NCBI RefSeq assembly: GCF_000002075.1
Contig: NW_004797388.1
Coordinates: 437,607 to 501,606, forward strand
Origin: Aplysia californica
Taxonomy: Eukaryota; Mollusca; Gastropoda; Aplysiida; Aplysiidae
Length of the DNA stretch: 64,000 nucleotides
Direction of reading: 5' to 3'
The position numbers were made by a program, and so were the translations under genes. Position 1 is the first letter of the stretch. Each line of letters begins with the position of its first letter. Below are positions 11,296-23,509 of this stretch, one piece after another. The notes under the pieces were generated by a model. It was not told where the DNA came from, ran no database searches, and saw nothing but the letters and a program-made list of their open reading frames with translations.

Positions 11296-13224
11296 ACAAA
11301 CTTTAGATCACCTTTATTTTCTACATAGTGAATGATAATGTTACCTCACTTCCCCCTTTACCAGTGGCCTTACAGGGAACCCTTTTTTTCCTCTGGTCAC
11401 TCTCCATGAGTAGTTATTCCATGTTATGCTCTGTTACTGACTGTTTTGCCATTTACTTTATTTTCTACCACCTGGAACTCAACCAAAAAGTTTTACATTT
11501 TGTAAAGGATATTTCCCTCCCACTCTCACTGGTACTGTTAATGTTAAGCTGCTGATGCCAGATCAGTATTACTCAGCACGTAGTTCTACTTGTTGGTATA
11601 TTACGATGTATTGTTATTTCAGAAATGTATGCAACTAATAAGTGAAAGGTGAATATAATATGTACTGCACAAACATAGGGTGTTGTTTTTTTTCTTTTTG
11701 TTTTTACAATGTCCAAACTTTTCAAGCCTGATGAAAACCGTATTTCTCTATACAGTTCAGACTGGGCCACCATTGGGCCAATGGCCAAGAGGTCATATAA
11801 AAAAATATATATATATTTATAATTTCATCTACAAAGGACTGAGAGGGTGGGTGGGGTTTTTTTGTTAGTGATTTAGGGGTGTAAGTTCGGAGGAGTTTTC
11901 ATAAAGAGTAGGCCTCTTTCTTGAAGATTGTTTTCTGTGAGTTAGGATTATAGTTTTGGTTACAAAGGTGTTTCTAGTACATGTACAGTCAATGGGGGCC
12001 TACTTTTTTCTGTTGCCATCTTGCTATTTTCCTGGGTTCTTATATTATAAATATCTTATATCTTGTTTTTGTGGCCCTTTTGGATAATAAATTCGAGATC
12101 AAACAAGGTTAGATTTTGAAAGTTCTGAATAAAATGTATTGTGAAAGATTGTGTTTCCGTGCAAGTAGGACCTTCACATGCCATGTGTGTACTCGCGTGT
12201 ATGGATGTATGTTTTGATGTAAGTATATGAGTGTGTTTATGTGTTGCATGAGAATATTAGATACGGACTGAGTCACTATTTTCAAATTTATCATCATAAT
12301 TCCTTTTTTAGCCTTATACTTATACTTATAGTGATACATGTAGTTGTTGGTGTCTGTAGTTGCTATTACTGTTGTGCATAATTTGGACATGTCTTGCTGC
12401 ACGGATTGTTTGAGTGCTTATTTTCTCGTTCACTTTGCCTGCTGCTCACTTATTTCTTCCTCCTCACCCTATTGAGTGAGAGTGACTGCAAGCACTGGCA
12501 AAACTTGCCTCTGCTGTTTGATTCTCCCAATGTGTTTTAATACGTGTTTGTTTTGGTTTTTTCCTTCTCTGTTCTTTCATATACTATGAGATAGAACAGT
12601 TGACTCTATCTTTATTGGGACATCTTATCAAGGGTGCTTTTGAATGTGAACAAAACACACACAAAAAAAACAATGTGATAGCAAAAAAATGCAATAAAAT
12701 TATTTTTAAATGTTATTCATCTGTGTAAGCTTTATCAAGTTTTGTTTGTTTGGTATTTGTAGATTTATGTGTGTATTGCATGTACGTATGTATGTCATTA
12801 GCCCAGAAGATTTTGGACCCAATATTTCTCGAGGTTGCAAGAGATGTAGGTACTAGATGAATCAGCAGTAACCTCAGAACAGAACAAGCAGCTCGTCCAT
12901 TGTGATGTACAGGAACAAAAACCGTCCTTCAGAAAGGTCTCCTCCAAGAGATAATGAATTTTTTTTTCAAGGGGTTCTCTTCTCATTCAAAAGGTCCCGG
13001 GTTCGAAACGTGACAACGGGTGAAAATTTTCTTCTTTCACCTCCTTGCCTGCTCTCTAACCATGTTCTGTATCTGCTGCCTTTCTACTTCTGCTCCTTGG
13101 TTCCTTTTTACTTGTCTTTCAATCAGTCACACCCCTGATCTTAGGGTAGGTCAGATCTAACATCGAGCCTCCTCGGATAAGGGCAAAAAAAATCTTGAAG
13201 GTCCCATTTGCAAGTTTGCGCACA
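11296..13224. other. No gene recognised
   Basis: AT-rich. The only landmark is ggtcccgggttcgaaacg near 12990, which looks like a tRNA B box and may mark another degenerate SINE. No coding sequence is supported. Confidence 0.35.
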
Positions 13225-14538
13225 TTAACCCTAGTCTTATGGATGGTCCGATTTCCCTAGAAGCCTGTAAGGGGGCCTCTCAGACCCCACTATTTATCCT
13301 TTGTATTTTATGGATAAACTTGGTGGTTGATCATCATTTACAGAAACTTAAACACAGAAACGTTGAAACAAAGCACCCAAGACTACACATACAGAAATAA
13401 TCTGTTTAACGAACACATTTATTGAACTTTATGTATCATATATTAGTTGGTGAACAACTTTGAATCAGGTTAGACTGAAGAAATCAATGCAATTCTGGCA
13501 CTTTTTTTCCTAATGATTGTAGGTCGGTCATGTCAGGAGCATGCTGTTTTTATTGCTGAATAATGAGATTAAATTTAAATGATGATGTGGTAGTTTTTCA
13601 GTTAAAAATGAATCTCATGAAAATGCCCAAGAAGACTTAATTACGGTAAATGATAATTAAAAAGACGCCAAAATAGTGTGGTACATACATAATATAGTAA
13701 CTTGGTACCAGTACTGGCACCGAAGACCAGGAGACAAGTGCTCAGAATATGAGTGTCTACTGACAGTGAAGACAAACGCGTTTGGAACCACAAACTGATA
13801 TTTCACAAGATTTTCTGTCCTTGTTTCTCTGATAAAGTCCGCATCGTTTCCTCTTTCTTTGCCCATGTTCAGTGGCAAGTGCTCTTGCTTCTTGGGTTTG
13901 GGTAAGCGGTGTGACACCACAGAGAAGCATGCTCATACGAGCTGACTTAGGGATGTTCTCAGTGGCAGCCCGGCATTGTATTAATGGCAAGCAGAGCTCA
14001 TCACCCAACATCTCGAGGAAGATTTTTCTCCTGTGTTTCTTGTGGCTATTCCACTGGGGATTTTGAGCAGTGAAGCAGATGTAAGCAGCAATTGCTGCAA
14101 CACCCAACAGATTGCAGAAGGTCAGAGGCCATCTCACGGTCTGCCTCTTTGACATGTATGCATGGACCATCTGATCCAGAGAGTCCACACCGCCCTTTGT
14201 TTTGTTGTAAAAGAAGTTGATTTCTGCTTTCCCGGTCTCCTCATCGAAGCTGCCATTCGGTACATACTTGACAGGAGGAAAACTGCCTTTCCTATTATAG
14301 TAAAAATGCCTTGGGGTCTGAGAGGCCCCCTTTAGGGTTCAGGGGGGTTGTCCGAGGAAAATATTCATCTCTGTCTTCCCAATTATCCAAATAACTTCAT
14401 AGACCGTATTCATGCTTATCAGAGGGTGTTTGAAGAATACCTGGGAGGAAATTAACATCGAACCAAAAGTTTTGTCGAAAATGCCTGAAATATACCTATT
14501 GGTGTCTGCGAGGCCCCCATCCAGAAGACTAGATTTAA
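13225..14538 (-). mobile_element. Internally deleted piggyBac element
   Basis: The element is bounded by TTAA on both sides (13225-13228 and 14535-14538). The left end ttaaccctagtcttatgg and the right end (read inward, ttaaatctagtcttctgg) are inverted repeats with a few mismatches. Inside each end is a subterminal repeat around gcctctcagacccc / gtctgcgaggccccc. Total length is 1.3 kb against about 2.5 kb for whole elements, because most of the transposase is gone. Confidence 0.88.
13757..14320 (-). pseudogene. piggyBac transposase, C-terminal part
   Basis: The minus-strand frame runs from about 14320 to the stop at 13757. It contains FYNKTKGGVDSLDQMVHAY, the conserved region with the last catalytic Asp of piggyBac (GVDxxDQ), then RRWP-like RQTVRWPLTFCNLL. 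It ends in a cysteine-rich tail (RKRCGLYQRNKDRKS ... CLHC), the family's C-terminal zinc-binding domain that reads transposon ends. Upstream catalytic residues are missing, so it is an inactive remnant. About 185 codons are open. Confidence 0.88.
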
Positions 14539-14939
14539 AAGATCTATTGGTGGTCCTAAAACCAGTAAGAGTAGGCTTCGGCCTCCACCTGGGCAAAACT
14601 CAAAATAAATGCCAACCAAACTGAAATGCTTATTGTGTCCCATGCGCCAATATGACCTTATGCAGAGTTGCCAGTGCGTTACTGTATAAAACACTTGCCC
14701 ACAAAAAAATAATGAACTGGGGCAAGAGTATCCCTTGCCCGACGAGTCGAATGGATTCCGTTGTCTTGTATTCAAAGTGAAAGCCCCCCCCCCCCCCCCG
14801 CGGTACCACTGACTGAAGTGTCTTTAGGCCATTCCCAAAGGGGGGACGTTAACACGTTCTTATCCACAGTTGAATTGTAATTGTAAATAGGCTGATTCAT
14901 CAATGTCATGCTCATAACTGTGCCTGAACTGCAACAGGG

Positions 14940-15215
14940 AACTGCTGCTTTTTCTTGCCTAATCCTTACTAACTTACTATTGTCATTTTTCCTCTACTTC
15001 TTTTGTATGTTTGTCACACTCTTGTGACCCACTATTTCCGGGGTGCCTTGATAGTCGAAGCAGACTTTGTTTTGTTGAAGCTAGAGAGGTGAGCAGAGTA
15101 AGTCTGATTCCCTGTAAGGACTTCTCTGTTGACATCCACCCCTTAAATTGGCGCTCTTACTCTTATGACCTTATGCAGTTGCGAGCGCCGTAAAACCTCT
15201 ACTAAAACTAAAAAT
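14940..15215 (+). repeat. SINE-like short interspersed repeat, split copy
   Basis: The 5' half (gctttttcttgcctaatcct to gtttgtcacactcttgtgac) and the 3' half (cttatgcagttgcgagcgcc to cctctactaaaactaaaaat) match the family. About 120 unrelated bases lie between them. Confidence 0.55.
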
Positions 15216-15769
15216 GAAAGAATTGGTTTAGTAATCTGCCGAATCTTCTCAACGAACAGGCTGCTGTCACCAACGGATTGCCCTCTACCTCAGTGAAAAG
15301 AAACTGCATATGAACTATACAAAGAGGGCAATAGAAACTTTCCACTTGGAAAGAAGCCTGTATTGTTGTTATTATTCAACATATTTATATAAACAAAAAT
15401 TGACACAGACCTATTTCAGACCTTTTGTTTCTGGATAATGTCTCAAATAGTGGCACACTGTTAAGCACAAATTAATAATAATATCCCGTGATTTCAAAAT
15501 TTCACGCCAGTAGTGGGCATTTTAGCCCCTTGCAATAATTATGCTTGCTTGGCATGTTCTGCGCATTGATCGAGTCAGTTTTTTGTCTCTCATTTTAATT
15601 ACTTAGTTTTGATGAGACAGTCCCTTCAGCTCTTGAATCAAAGCTTGTCTCGGTCGTTGTGCAATGTTAATATCATTTTAGGAGCTCCCTCTTAGGCCCA
15701 GTCAGTTCAAGCGTAATTATTGGAAAGATGGCAAACGTTGGTCATTATAACTTAAGGCCGCCTTGCTCG
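15216..15769. other. No gene recognised
   Basis: No coding signal, terminal repeats or RNA-gene boxes were seen. Confidence 0.35.
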
Positions 15770-16050
15770 ATGTCCAAATGCGTTTTAAGGCCCTTGTATC
15801 CCTTCTGTCGCAGAAAGCTCTTCCAAGTGTTTGTATGAAACGGACGTGCAGAGCTGGTCGTTGTGACGAAGTGATCTCAAAGATACCAGAGCCGTATCTG
15901 TCTGTCTTCTTGGGTGGTATCGACCTCTGGTCTGCCTGGTCTGGGTCTGTCAGGCGTAACTCCAGTGACTTGGGACCAATCTTTCAGGATATTGATGGTA
16001 GGATGGGAGCAATGAAGCATCCGGGCCACTCTACGGGCCGACAGTACATT
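15770..16050 (-). pseudogene. Tc1-like transposase remnant, HTH and linker region
   Basis: The minus strand reads RMLHCSHPTINILKDW then TPDRPRPGRPEVDTTQEDRQ and IRLWYL before a stop. It matches the second HTH and the GRPR-like linker of Tc1 transposases. Reading continues past the stop with VTTTSSAR-like sequence. No catalytic core is seen. Confidence 0.7.
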
Positions 16051-16774
16051 TTGGAGTATTCAAATTACCCTGCAGCGCCCCTCGGGGGCTTAACCTTGGC
16101 ATCTTGTACAGCAATTTAAGTCGACAATTTCGGCGGAACTTCAGTCACAAAACATGACAATTTGCGTATGGGTCACGTGACCACATCGTTACATTTTTGT
16201 TCAGGAAAAAGATCAGTGCGGAGTCATCGTTGGGTACATGCTGAGTGATGTGCACAATTTCGTTTACTACCTCACGTGAACAAGAGAGCAGTTACAAAAA
16301 AAAAAAAAAAAGAAGTGGAAAGTTGCTATTGCCGCTGGGTATACTTTGACTTTGAAGCATGGCATCGATGAGTAGCAAATAGCCAATGAAAGTTTTTTGT
16401 CAGTTGCATCAGTGTCTTTTTAGACATCTTATTATTTTTTCCATTTGCCCTCTTAGTAGAATCAACCACAGTATCTGTCATAATTTTCTCATCTTTGTTT
16501 TAAGAAAATGGCATCTGTTGGAGACAACAGGATATGATGAGTAAATGGAGTAAGACTTTTAAGGCAGTTTCACAATATTTTACTTGGGGTAGATAGCTGC
16601 CACAGGGGAGGCAGAGAGTAAGATACTGGTACTCAGTACATGTAATAAGTTCTCTCAAGTAGTACTTATTTAAATTTAAAGTTAATAAGAGCTCAACAAA
16701 GAACAATGGGACGTATTACACCCAGTTCACCAGGTATAAGATGAGTAGGAGGCCTACATAATTAATAATTGTGT

Positions 16775-17010
16775 CGTGAAGTTGATGAAGTGGTGGAATC
16801 GGGCGCTCAGCAGTTTTTGGTCATAATATGGAGTTATTGGTACTACCTTAAAGCTTATTCTTTTGCTGTGCTTTTGACGAAAAGATACCCATCGATTGTG
16901 AATAGACATCGAAATGTTTGCAACTGAAGGAGGTGCGGGCCCCAAGTGTAAGAGGTAAAATTACTGAGAAAACGGACTGCCAGAGTCTGGTGAATTTTCT
17001 TGGAAACTGC
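16775..17010 (-). repeat. Diverged partial MITE of the GTGAGGCAGCGTGG family
   Basis: The segment aagtggtggaatcgggcgctc resembles the terminal repeat of that family. The following part (aaagcttattcttttgctgt, gaaaagatacccatcg) matches its interior in inverted orientation. Strongly decayed. Confidence 0.4.
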
Positions 17011-17323
17011 AAATTTTCATTTAACCACCGTTTTTAAATAAAAATCATTCATGTGTTTTTTAATGGACACATAAAAGGTGCTGAGCCAAGAAAAGAATAT
17101 TCAGAATTTTTTTTAACAGGGCCAAAAGATACCGGTTTCTTTGATTTCATTATTTTGATGAGCTCCTGATTTCTTCATGATGCGTAACAGTTATTTTACT
17201 ATGTATTAGTATCAACAATGCATGTCCAAGTGCATTACTCCCAGTGGCCAATAGAAGGAGTATAAGAAATAAATGGCCGGGGAAACCTTTGATTTCAAAG
17301 TGGACCTTTCTTACGGTATACTA

Positions 17324-17499
17324 CAGTCGACTACAGATAAGTTGATGTAGTCAGGGTAGTGAAAAAAAGATCAACTCATTCTGAAGTTCAACTAAACCAT
17401 TAGGATCTGTAAAGAAGACAAGGTGCAGGGACCCGAGAAAAAGATTAACTTAACCGAAGATCAACTCAAGCGAGTTCAACGAAAGAGGAGTCGACTGTA
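17324..17499. mobile_element. Small Tc1/Tigger-like MITE (176 bp)
   Basis: Ends cagtcgactacagataag and gaaagaggagtcgactg share the inverted cagtcgact core, with TA on both sides (17322-17323, 17500-17501). Non-coding. Confidence 0.75.
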
Positions 17500-17501
17500 A
17501 A

Positions 17502-19293
17502 ACTATTGTACATTGTCATCACTTAGAACACCCAACCCACCTGTGATACTCCTCAGTAACTAAAAATATATTCTGATTTAACTCTATCAGGAGTAAAGAA
17601 AGACATGTAGTTCAATATATACATCAAATTCTTCTCCGGTATGCCCTACAATGTACAAGTGGAAAGCTTACTATCGAAATTCGACAAATGTTAGAGGTAT
17701 TTCAATACTACGATGGTTCCAGTTCCAACTCTTACATAACATTAATTAATAGAGCAGTCTCTAATTTCATTCAAAGTTAAATTGAGGAGTGTGAGACCTG
17801 TTAAGTCCACACTGAAACAATAGAGAACATCAGTTTTTAAAATGTAAATGTACTAGGAAGTTCTAGTCTGATCTGTAAAACATGTTGAACAAAAACAGCA
17901 CCCAAACTAGCAAAACTGTTCTAGTAGTTAGATGAGAAACTAATACTATTTGACGAAAAATCACAACACAATAGAAACCAAGTTAAAGATTTCATACAGA
18001 TTTTTTTTTTAAAACATGTAATTTACAAATCACAAGTTCAAAAAATGAACCCGATTAAAAGCATAAAAAAATATTTATTTGTCAAAGACTTAAAGGACCA
18101 GCATCTGTGGTGTAACGGTTATAATGAACCGTTCACAAATGACGTCAGATAAAATTTGGCCAAAAATGCCCCCCCCCCTGTCATCTTTTCCAGGACTTAT
18201 ACCCACCCGCTAGTGGACATCAACCAAAATGTACATATGTACATTTAAATAGAACCTGTACAGGTAATGCCCGTGATATCTGAGTTGTCGCTGGACGCAA
18301 TTTCGCTTCTGGTCCTCCAATACTGGCAATACAGTGTCTGTTGCTTTTTGTATGTATTATATACATATATTATTTATGATTTCGGGGATATTACTTTAAG
18401 AAGAGGCGACCCTGTAATTCTGTGGTCGACTGGGCATGGTTTTTCAGACTTTTTACACACTCCAGCGATCACAGAAGTGCCTCGAAACCAGGGGCGAATG
18501 CAGGCAGCGAAAAATTGTAAGTGCACAAGTTAGCCTAGACGTGTTAATCTTTTGTTACAGAACGCAACTGCATAGCCTATGAAAAATGTTACAACAGTTA
18601 TTGGCCACACTCTTTTCACTGATTTGAAAATATGGCAGCATAAACCTAGGGCAACAATTACAAACACACTAACAAAAATGTCATCACTTAAAAGCGGCCC
18701 TCATGTGATTTTTCGGCATACTTTTATGAGGATGTAGATGACGAATTATTTCCAAATTTCTGGTCACTCAATGCGAGGAGTTGGGAATGAGGGTTGTGTC
18801 CTGCACCCCCAGGACAGCCTGGTGGAGGTTAAGAGTAAGCACCAAACAAAAAGTGAAATACACTTACACAAAGATTAGCATGCACATTACTTCCAACATT
18901 AGAGCATCCTTTTATCGTTACTATCATCATCACCAACTAAACAATTCCTCTTTTTCTTGTTGTGCTTTTCTTGTTTCTTTTTTTTTGGATACATACATAA
19001 CAATTTGCACATTGTCAATACATTTTTACGTAAACTACAAATATCGGCACCGAAATCAGGATGCAGGACTGACAAAAAAAAAAAGGAACCAGTACATGAT
19101 GCTTACACCTTTGATCTTTATTTAAAATAAAATCTAGCTTCTAGTTGTCTGTGCTATAGAGGGAAGATAGCTATTAATTTTAGTTTTTAGGTAGAAACAA
19201 TTAACTGTGTTAATCTTAGTATTCTTAGGTCCCAAAAATGTGGTCAAAAATATTTTTTCTTCCTTTCTTTTCTTTTTTCCCCCAACCTTTCAG
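17502..19293. other. No gene recognised
   Basis: AT-rich, with no exon found that could be joined to the terminal exon at 19294. A tRNA-A-box-like stretch (catctgtggtgtaacggtta) lies near 18100. Confidence 0.3.
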
Positions 19294-19476
19294 AGCATCA
19301 TGGATGATGTCAACTTTGTAAGGACCACCACCTCCCTGTCAACCTTTGCCAACTTTTCACTGACCCCCCTCCCCCCCCCTGAGCTGACGTCATTTGTGAA
19401 CAGTCTCTTAGATGCTTCGCTGGCACAAGCCACAAGCAGGAGATCCCAGTTTGATTCCCTACTGAAGAGAGCATAA
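19294..19476 (+). CDS. Probable terminal exon of an unrecognised gene
   Basis: A long pyrimidine tract ending ccccaacctttcag (to 19293) makes a strong acceptor. The open frame starting SIMDDVNFVRTTTSLSTFA runs 60 codons to TAA at 19474-19476 and ends SRRSQFDSLLKRA. The middle (LTPLPPPELTSFVNSLLD) has a natural amino-acid mix and predicted amphipathic helix. I do not recognise the family. No upstream exon could be found between 14.5 and 19.3 kb, so either the intron is long or this is a decayed exon. It could also encode its own start at the internal Met (19300). Confidence 0.4.
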   Translation, partial: SIMDDVNFVRTTTSLSTFANFSLTPLPPPELTSFVNSLLDASLAQATSRRSQFDSLLKRA

Positions 19477-19852
19477 TAATTATTTCTATCGATTACCTCA
19501 GTTTTTCTGATGGGATGTTGTATCCCTCTCTCACTCTCAGCCAGGGTTGGTCCCAACATCTAGGCTTGGAAATCTGCATCTAAAAGTAAATGATCCACAC
19601 TGTGTTGATAGCGGGTTGAGAGGAAAGCAGGACGGAAGGAAGGAAGAATAAGAGAAATGCAGAAAGAGGCAATATAAGGAGTATAGGACTGAACCAATAG
19701 AGGGAATAAGACGAGACAGAGAGGTACGAGAGGAGAGGGGGTGAAAAGAAGGGGGAAATAAAAAAAATTCAAGACGAACGGAAAGGAAAAAAGAAGAGCA
19801 CAGGGTAGGCCTATAGACTAAGAAACAGTTGGGCAGAAAGAGGATCTGTATG

Positions 19853-19887
<35 letters not shown>

Positions 19888-20057
19888 NNNNNNNNNNNNN
19901 NNNNNNNNNNNNNNNNNNNNNNNNNNNNNNNNNNNNNNNNNNNNNNNNNNNNNNNNNNNNNNNNNNNNNNNNNNNNNNNNNNNNNNNTACATGTATTTTA
20001 AAAAAATTACATGAAGTTGAATGTCTGACCAAACAATCGATTTTAAAACCAGTCAAT
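19477..20057. other. 3' flank, simple repeat and assembly gap
   Basis: Purine-rich sequence without coding signal, then a (TG)n run from about 19857 to 19887, then 100 N from 19888 to 19987. Confidence 0.7.
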
Positions 20058-20760
20058 CTGTCCCCGTAGAATTATGCAAATTTAGATGGCCAAATTATGA
20101 AGAAAAAAAAAGAAGCAAAATTATGCAAAAATTATGCAAGTTACCGTAACACCATTCGCGACATGTTTTGCACTTTTCAGCAAGAATTTTCATGATTTCA
20201 TGTTTAATGTACAGAAAAATTGAAAACTGAACATATCAGTATCAGTAATTTGTTGTGTATTTGGAAAGAAAACAATACAGATCATCAGTAAAAAAAAACA
20301 ACCGAACAATATAATCTCTGTAACTTTCAGCTGTAGATCTAGAATCTAGATCTCTATATAGAGGAAAGAAAATAAAAATGTAAAAAAATTAAAATAAAAA
20401 AAGGGCATGTGGACCTCTGACCCTGCACATTACTAAAACCAGGGACACCTGTCAAACATGAAACATCAGCAGACAAGAGAACAACAACTTTTAATGGATT
20501 GAAAAATTGAACATGCTCAAGGAACAAAATCCCAACCCACAACCAATATCTCCTAACAAGGGAGATGACCAACTTTTCACTTAAATGAGACTCATTGCGG
20601 TGATTAGTTCCCTTTAGTCACATGGCGAGGCGTAAAATTAATTGTTTTGTGAAAAGAAAAACGTGAAAAATAGCGGGGAATCCAAAATTATGCAAATGTT
20701 GCAGAATTACGTGGAAAACCATGTCCGCGCCCGCACAATCGCATAATCCTACGGGGACAG
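20058..20760. mobile_element. TIR element with CTGTCCCCG ends (703 bp)
   Basis: The left end ctgtccccgtagaattatgc and the right end gcataatcctacggggacag are 19/20 inverted repeats. A perfect 6-bp duplication gtcaat lies on both sides (20052-20057, 20761-20766). It is AT-rich inside with many repeats of attatgcaa. No transposase. Ends related to it occur at 29532 and 56972. Confidence 0.82.
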
Positions 20761-20974
20761 GTCAATCCTTTAGCAATATTCGTACAAACGATAAGAAATA
20801 AGTTATATGTACACAAACAGCCGAAACAACAAAGATGCAGACCCTCCAAATGTTTGGAATTTAATATAATGCTTTCATTTTGATAGCTCTGACTGCAAGG
20901 TATGAAAGCATTTTAAGACCAGATAAGATCATCTCTATTGTAAAGAAACTGGCACTTTGGTTAGTGTTTGACAC

Positions 20975-21050
20975 CACACACACACACACACACACACAAA
21001 TGCCACACACACAGATGCACATACATACACACATGCACCACACACACAAT
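20975..21050. repeat. (CA)n-rich microsatellite
   Basis: Runs of cacaca broken by atg and aaat. Confidence 0.9.
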
Positions 21051-21120
21051 GCTTACAAATGTGTGTACATCCATACTCTCTTACAAATGCTCTCTTCCCC
21101 ACATATATATAATTATACAC

Positions 21121-21538
21121 ATCATCATCATCATCCAGTGCCAGATCTGCGGCAGACATCAGCGATCATGATTCTCCATTCACTACTTTGCTCGGATGCT
21201 CTTAAAAAAGCAACATTCCCTGATTTTTTCCGGTTACCCATTTGTTTAGGTTCCCTTAGTAGGTTGCTCTGGGCCTACCCCTGCCTCGTTCGTCTTCTGT
21301 TTTGCCTGTGAGAGCTAGATGTTCAAGACCTTTATGTCTATTCAGGTGTCCCAAAACTGCATTTGTCGTTTCCTGATTATTTTACAGTGAGAGTCCCACG
21401 TGGGCTTCATCAAGTACTCCCTCATTTGATTTCTTTTCCTTCCACGATATACTCAGCAGTCTCCTAAGAAACCACATTCCTGTTGCTTCTATTTTATTTT
21501 CACACATCCTTAAGTGATCGTCCAGCATTCACAGCCAA
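21121..21538 (-). mobile_element. RTE-like LINE, 5'-truncated copy
   Basis: The minus strand reads GLEHLALTGKTEDERGRGRP, the conserved C-terminal segment of RTE-like reverse transcriptases. It ends in a (GATGAT) tail, seen as catcatcatcatc at 21121. It aligns with the copy at 54385-55088 from the gctgtgaatgctggac segment to the 3' end, and starts near 21538, so only about 420 bp are present. Several frame breaks are present. Confidence 0.8.
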
Positions 21539-21686
21539 TAGAAGTATTAGAAGGGTCAACCATACATAGCATTTCTGAATATACAGATACATGTACACAT
21601 ATAATGTGTTTACACTACACACATAAACAGATGCACACTCACACACACATGATATAAATTAACAAAACATTTTACAATAACAATGT

Positions 21687-22241
21687 TTAACCTTCCAAGT
21701 GACGACTGCCGATTACAAGGGCCAAAAGTTTCATTCTGTGGTGTCACAGCTGATTTCATTGGCCCAATTTGAATTGCTACTTCAGTTCATTTCTCCTGTC
21801 GCCAAACATTTCAACTTCCTAACAAAAGAGCTCTACACCCTATATTCTCCGGTCTGAAAAATATATTAGATATAGGAGGGTCTTTACTTACTTTTTACCA
21901 ATAGGCCCCAGCCAAAAATCAATCTCAAACATGTGGTGAAATCATAGAATTTCCCCTCTCACCACAGACTATTTCTGCAGTAAGCTGACAAAACGTCTTT
22001 TTTTCATTCACAGCAGTTTCGAGATAAAGAACCTTTTTGTCAGCGTAACCACTTAAAAAAGACTTTCTTCCGAAATTCGAATTCTAATTTATTAAAAAAC
22101 TAATCAGTTTCACTTTGATTTTTTCACACATGTAGGGTAACTGATGGCTTTCGATTTAGCAAATTTAAAAAAAATGGAACCAAAAATGAAAAAAAGCGTC
22201 TTGTCAGCTTAAAGATTTTTTTGTGACACTTGGAGGGTTAA
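21687..22241. mobile_element. piggyBac-like MITE with TTAA ends
   Basis: TTAA occurs at both ends (21687-21690, 22238-22241). The ends ttaaccttccaagtgacg and the reverse complement of gtgacacttggagggttaa are inverted repeats. It is 555 bp and non-coding. Confidence 0.75.
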
Positions 22242-22639
22242 GTGAGAAACATAATCAGTATTTTGATACATGTAGTAATCCAATGATATTCTGATAGAAC
22301 ATGATTTAACGGTTATATATTTTACAAAACTATTAAAATGTCAGGAGTTTAAAATGGGTGGCCGTTTTACACAGGTTCGACTGTAGTTTTTTAAGAATAT
22401 TTTTAGAACTACTTAGTAGTTAGTATTATACATGCCGGCCTTAATAATGGATTAATAATTGATAAGTCTACAGCTTATCTTCCTGTGAATAAAAAAAATT
22501 TCTGAAAGAATATTCTGATGGACTCTTTCAGCCTTCACTCTCATTTGGTTCCTACACAGGGTCAGAGATTAGGTTCTCAGGCCCACAACATGAAACTTTG
22601 CACGTTAACGTACTCACTTCTTACCTTGCATAGTATAAC
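22242..22639. other. No gene recognised
   Basis: AT-rich. The segment acacaggttcgactgtag near 22370 looks like one end of a Tc1/Tigger-type MITE, but its partner was not found. Confidence 0.35.
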
Positions 22640-23509
22640 CAGAGCTGTTAAAGTACTTTTAAAAAGGTACTTAAGTACAAATTTAAGTACAATTTAAAAT
22701 ATGTACTTAAGTACACAAAAAGTACTTTCCTGTAAAATGTACTTGAGTACAAGTACTTTTTAATAAAGTACTCGACAGTACATTTTGAGTATTTTTCTGC
22801 TAATATGCTGAAACACTTTAGTGCTAAAGCAAAACATCATATTGAATAGCATATCCAGTATATTCGACAAATTAGGCCATTTATTACTAAAAATGAAAAA
22901 AGGTATACAAAGCATTTGAGTATAATACGCACTGAACGTAAGTGGATATGGTCAGTGAAATAGATTGAAAAAACCCCCCAAAAAAACAGGCGCAACTAGT
23001 AAGTAAGTGATATTATGAATAGAACTCATTTGAACAAGACAATGAGATCAAATGTAAGTCAGTCCAGGAGGTCGGAAACTTCTACAGGAAAAGTACATGT
23101 ATCCAAATTGGAAAATGTAGAGACAAAGTTGCTTTTAAAAAAACATAAAATAGATGAAAATGGCCAGCAAAGAAATGGAAAGGTGCATTGAATTTTTCAT
23201 TAACAAATCCTCAAGGAATCAATGTAGCCTTAAGCAAAAGCCGCTAAAAAAAAAGTTAAGAAATTTAAGTAGCTTAAAAAATTGTTAGGTATACATTGAG
23301 AACTCAGTTTCAGTTTCAATGGATTATAATAGTGGTAAGACAGATTTTGGTCACACTGTGAAGTCCACGGCGCCCACGGCAAACCAAAATACATGTAGAT
23401 TCCTAGAAACTAGTAAGTGTAGTGTAACCAAAGATTCTCTACTACAGCAGTCTCCGTCTAAGATCCCAGGACTCGGGAGCAAGGGAAATACATGTACGGG
23501 ATCTTACCC

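Noticed and set aside
15763-16119. Plus-strand 118-codon open frame
   Set aside because: The minus strand carries clear Tc1 transposase motifs here; the plus frame is its shadow.
19537-20069. Open frames across the first N gap (His/Thr or Cys/Val repeats)
   Set aside because: They are translations of the (TG)n repeat and the unknown bases.
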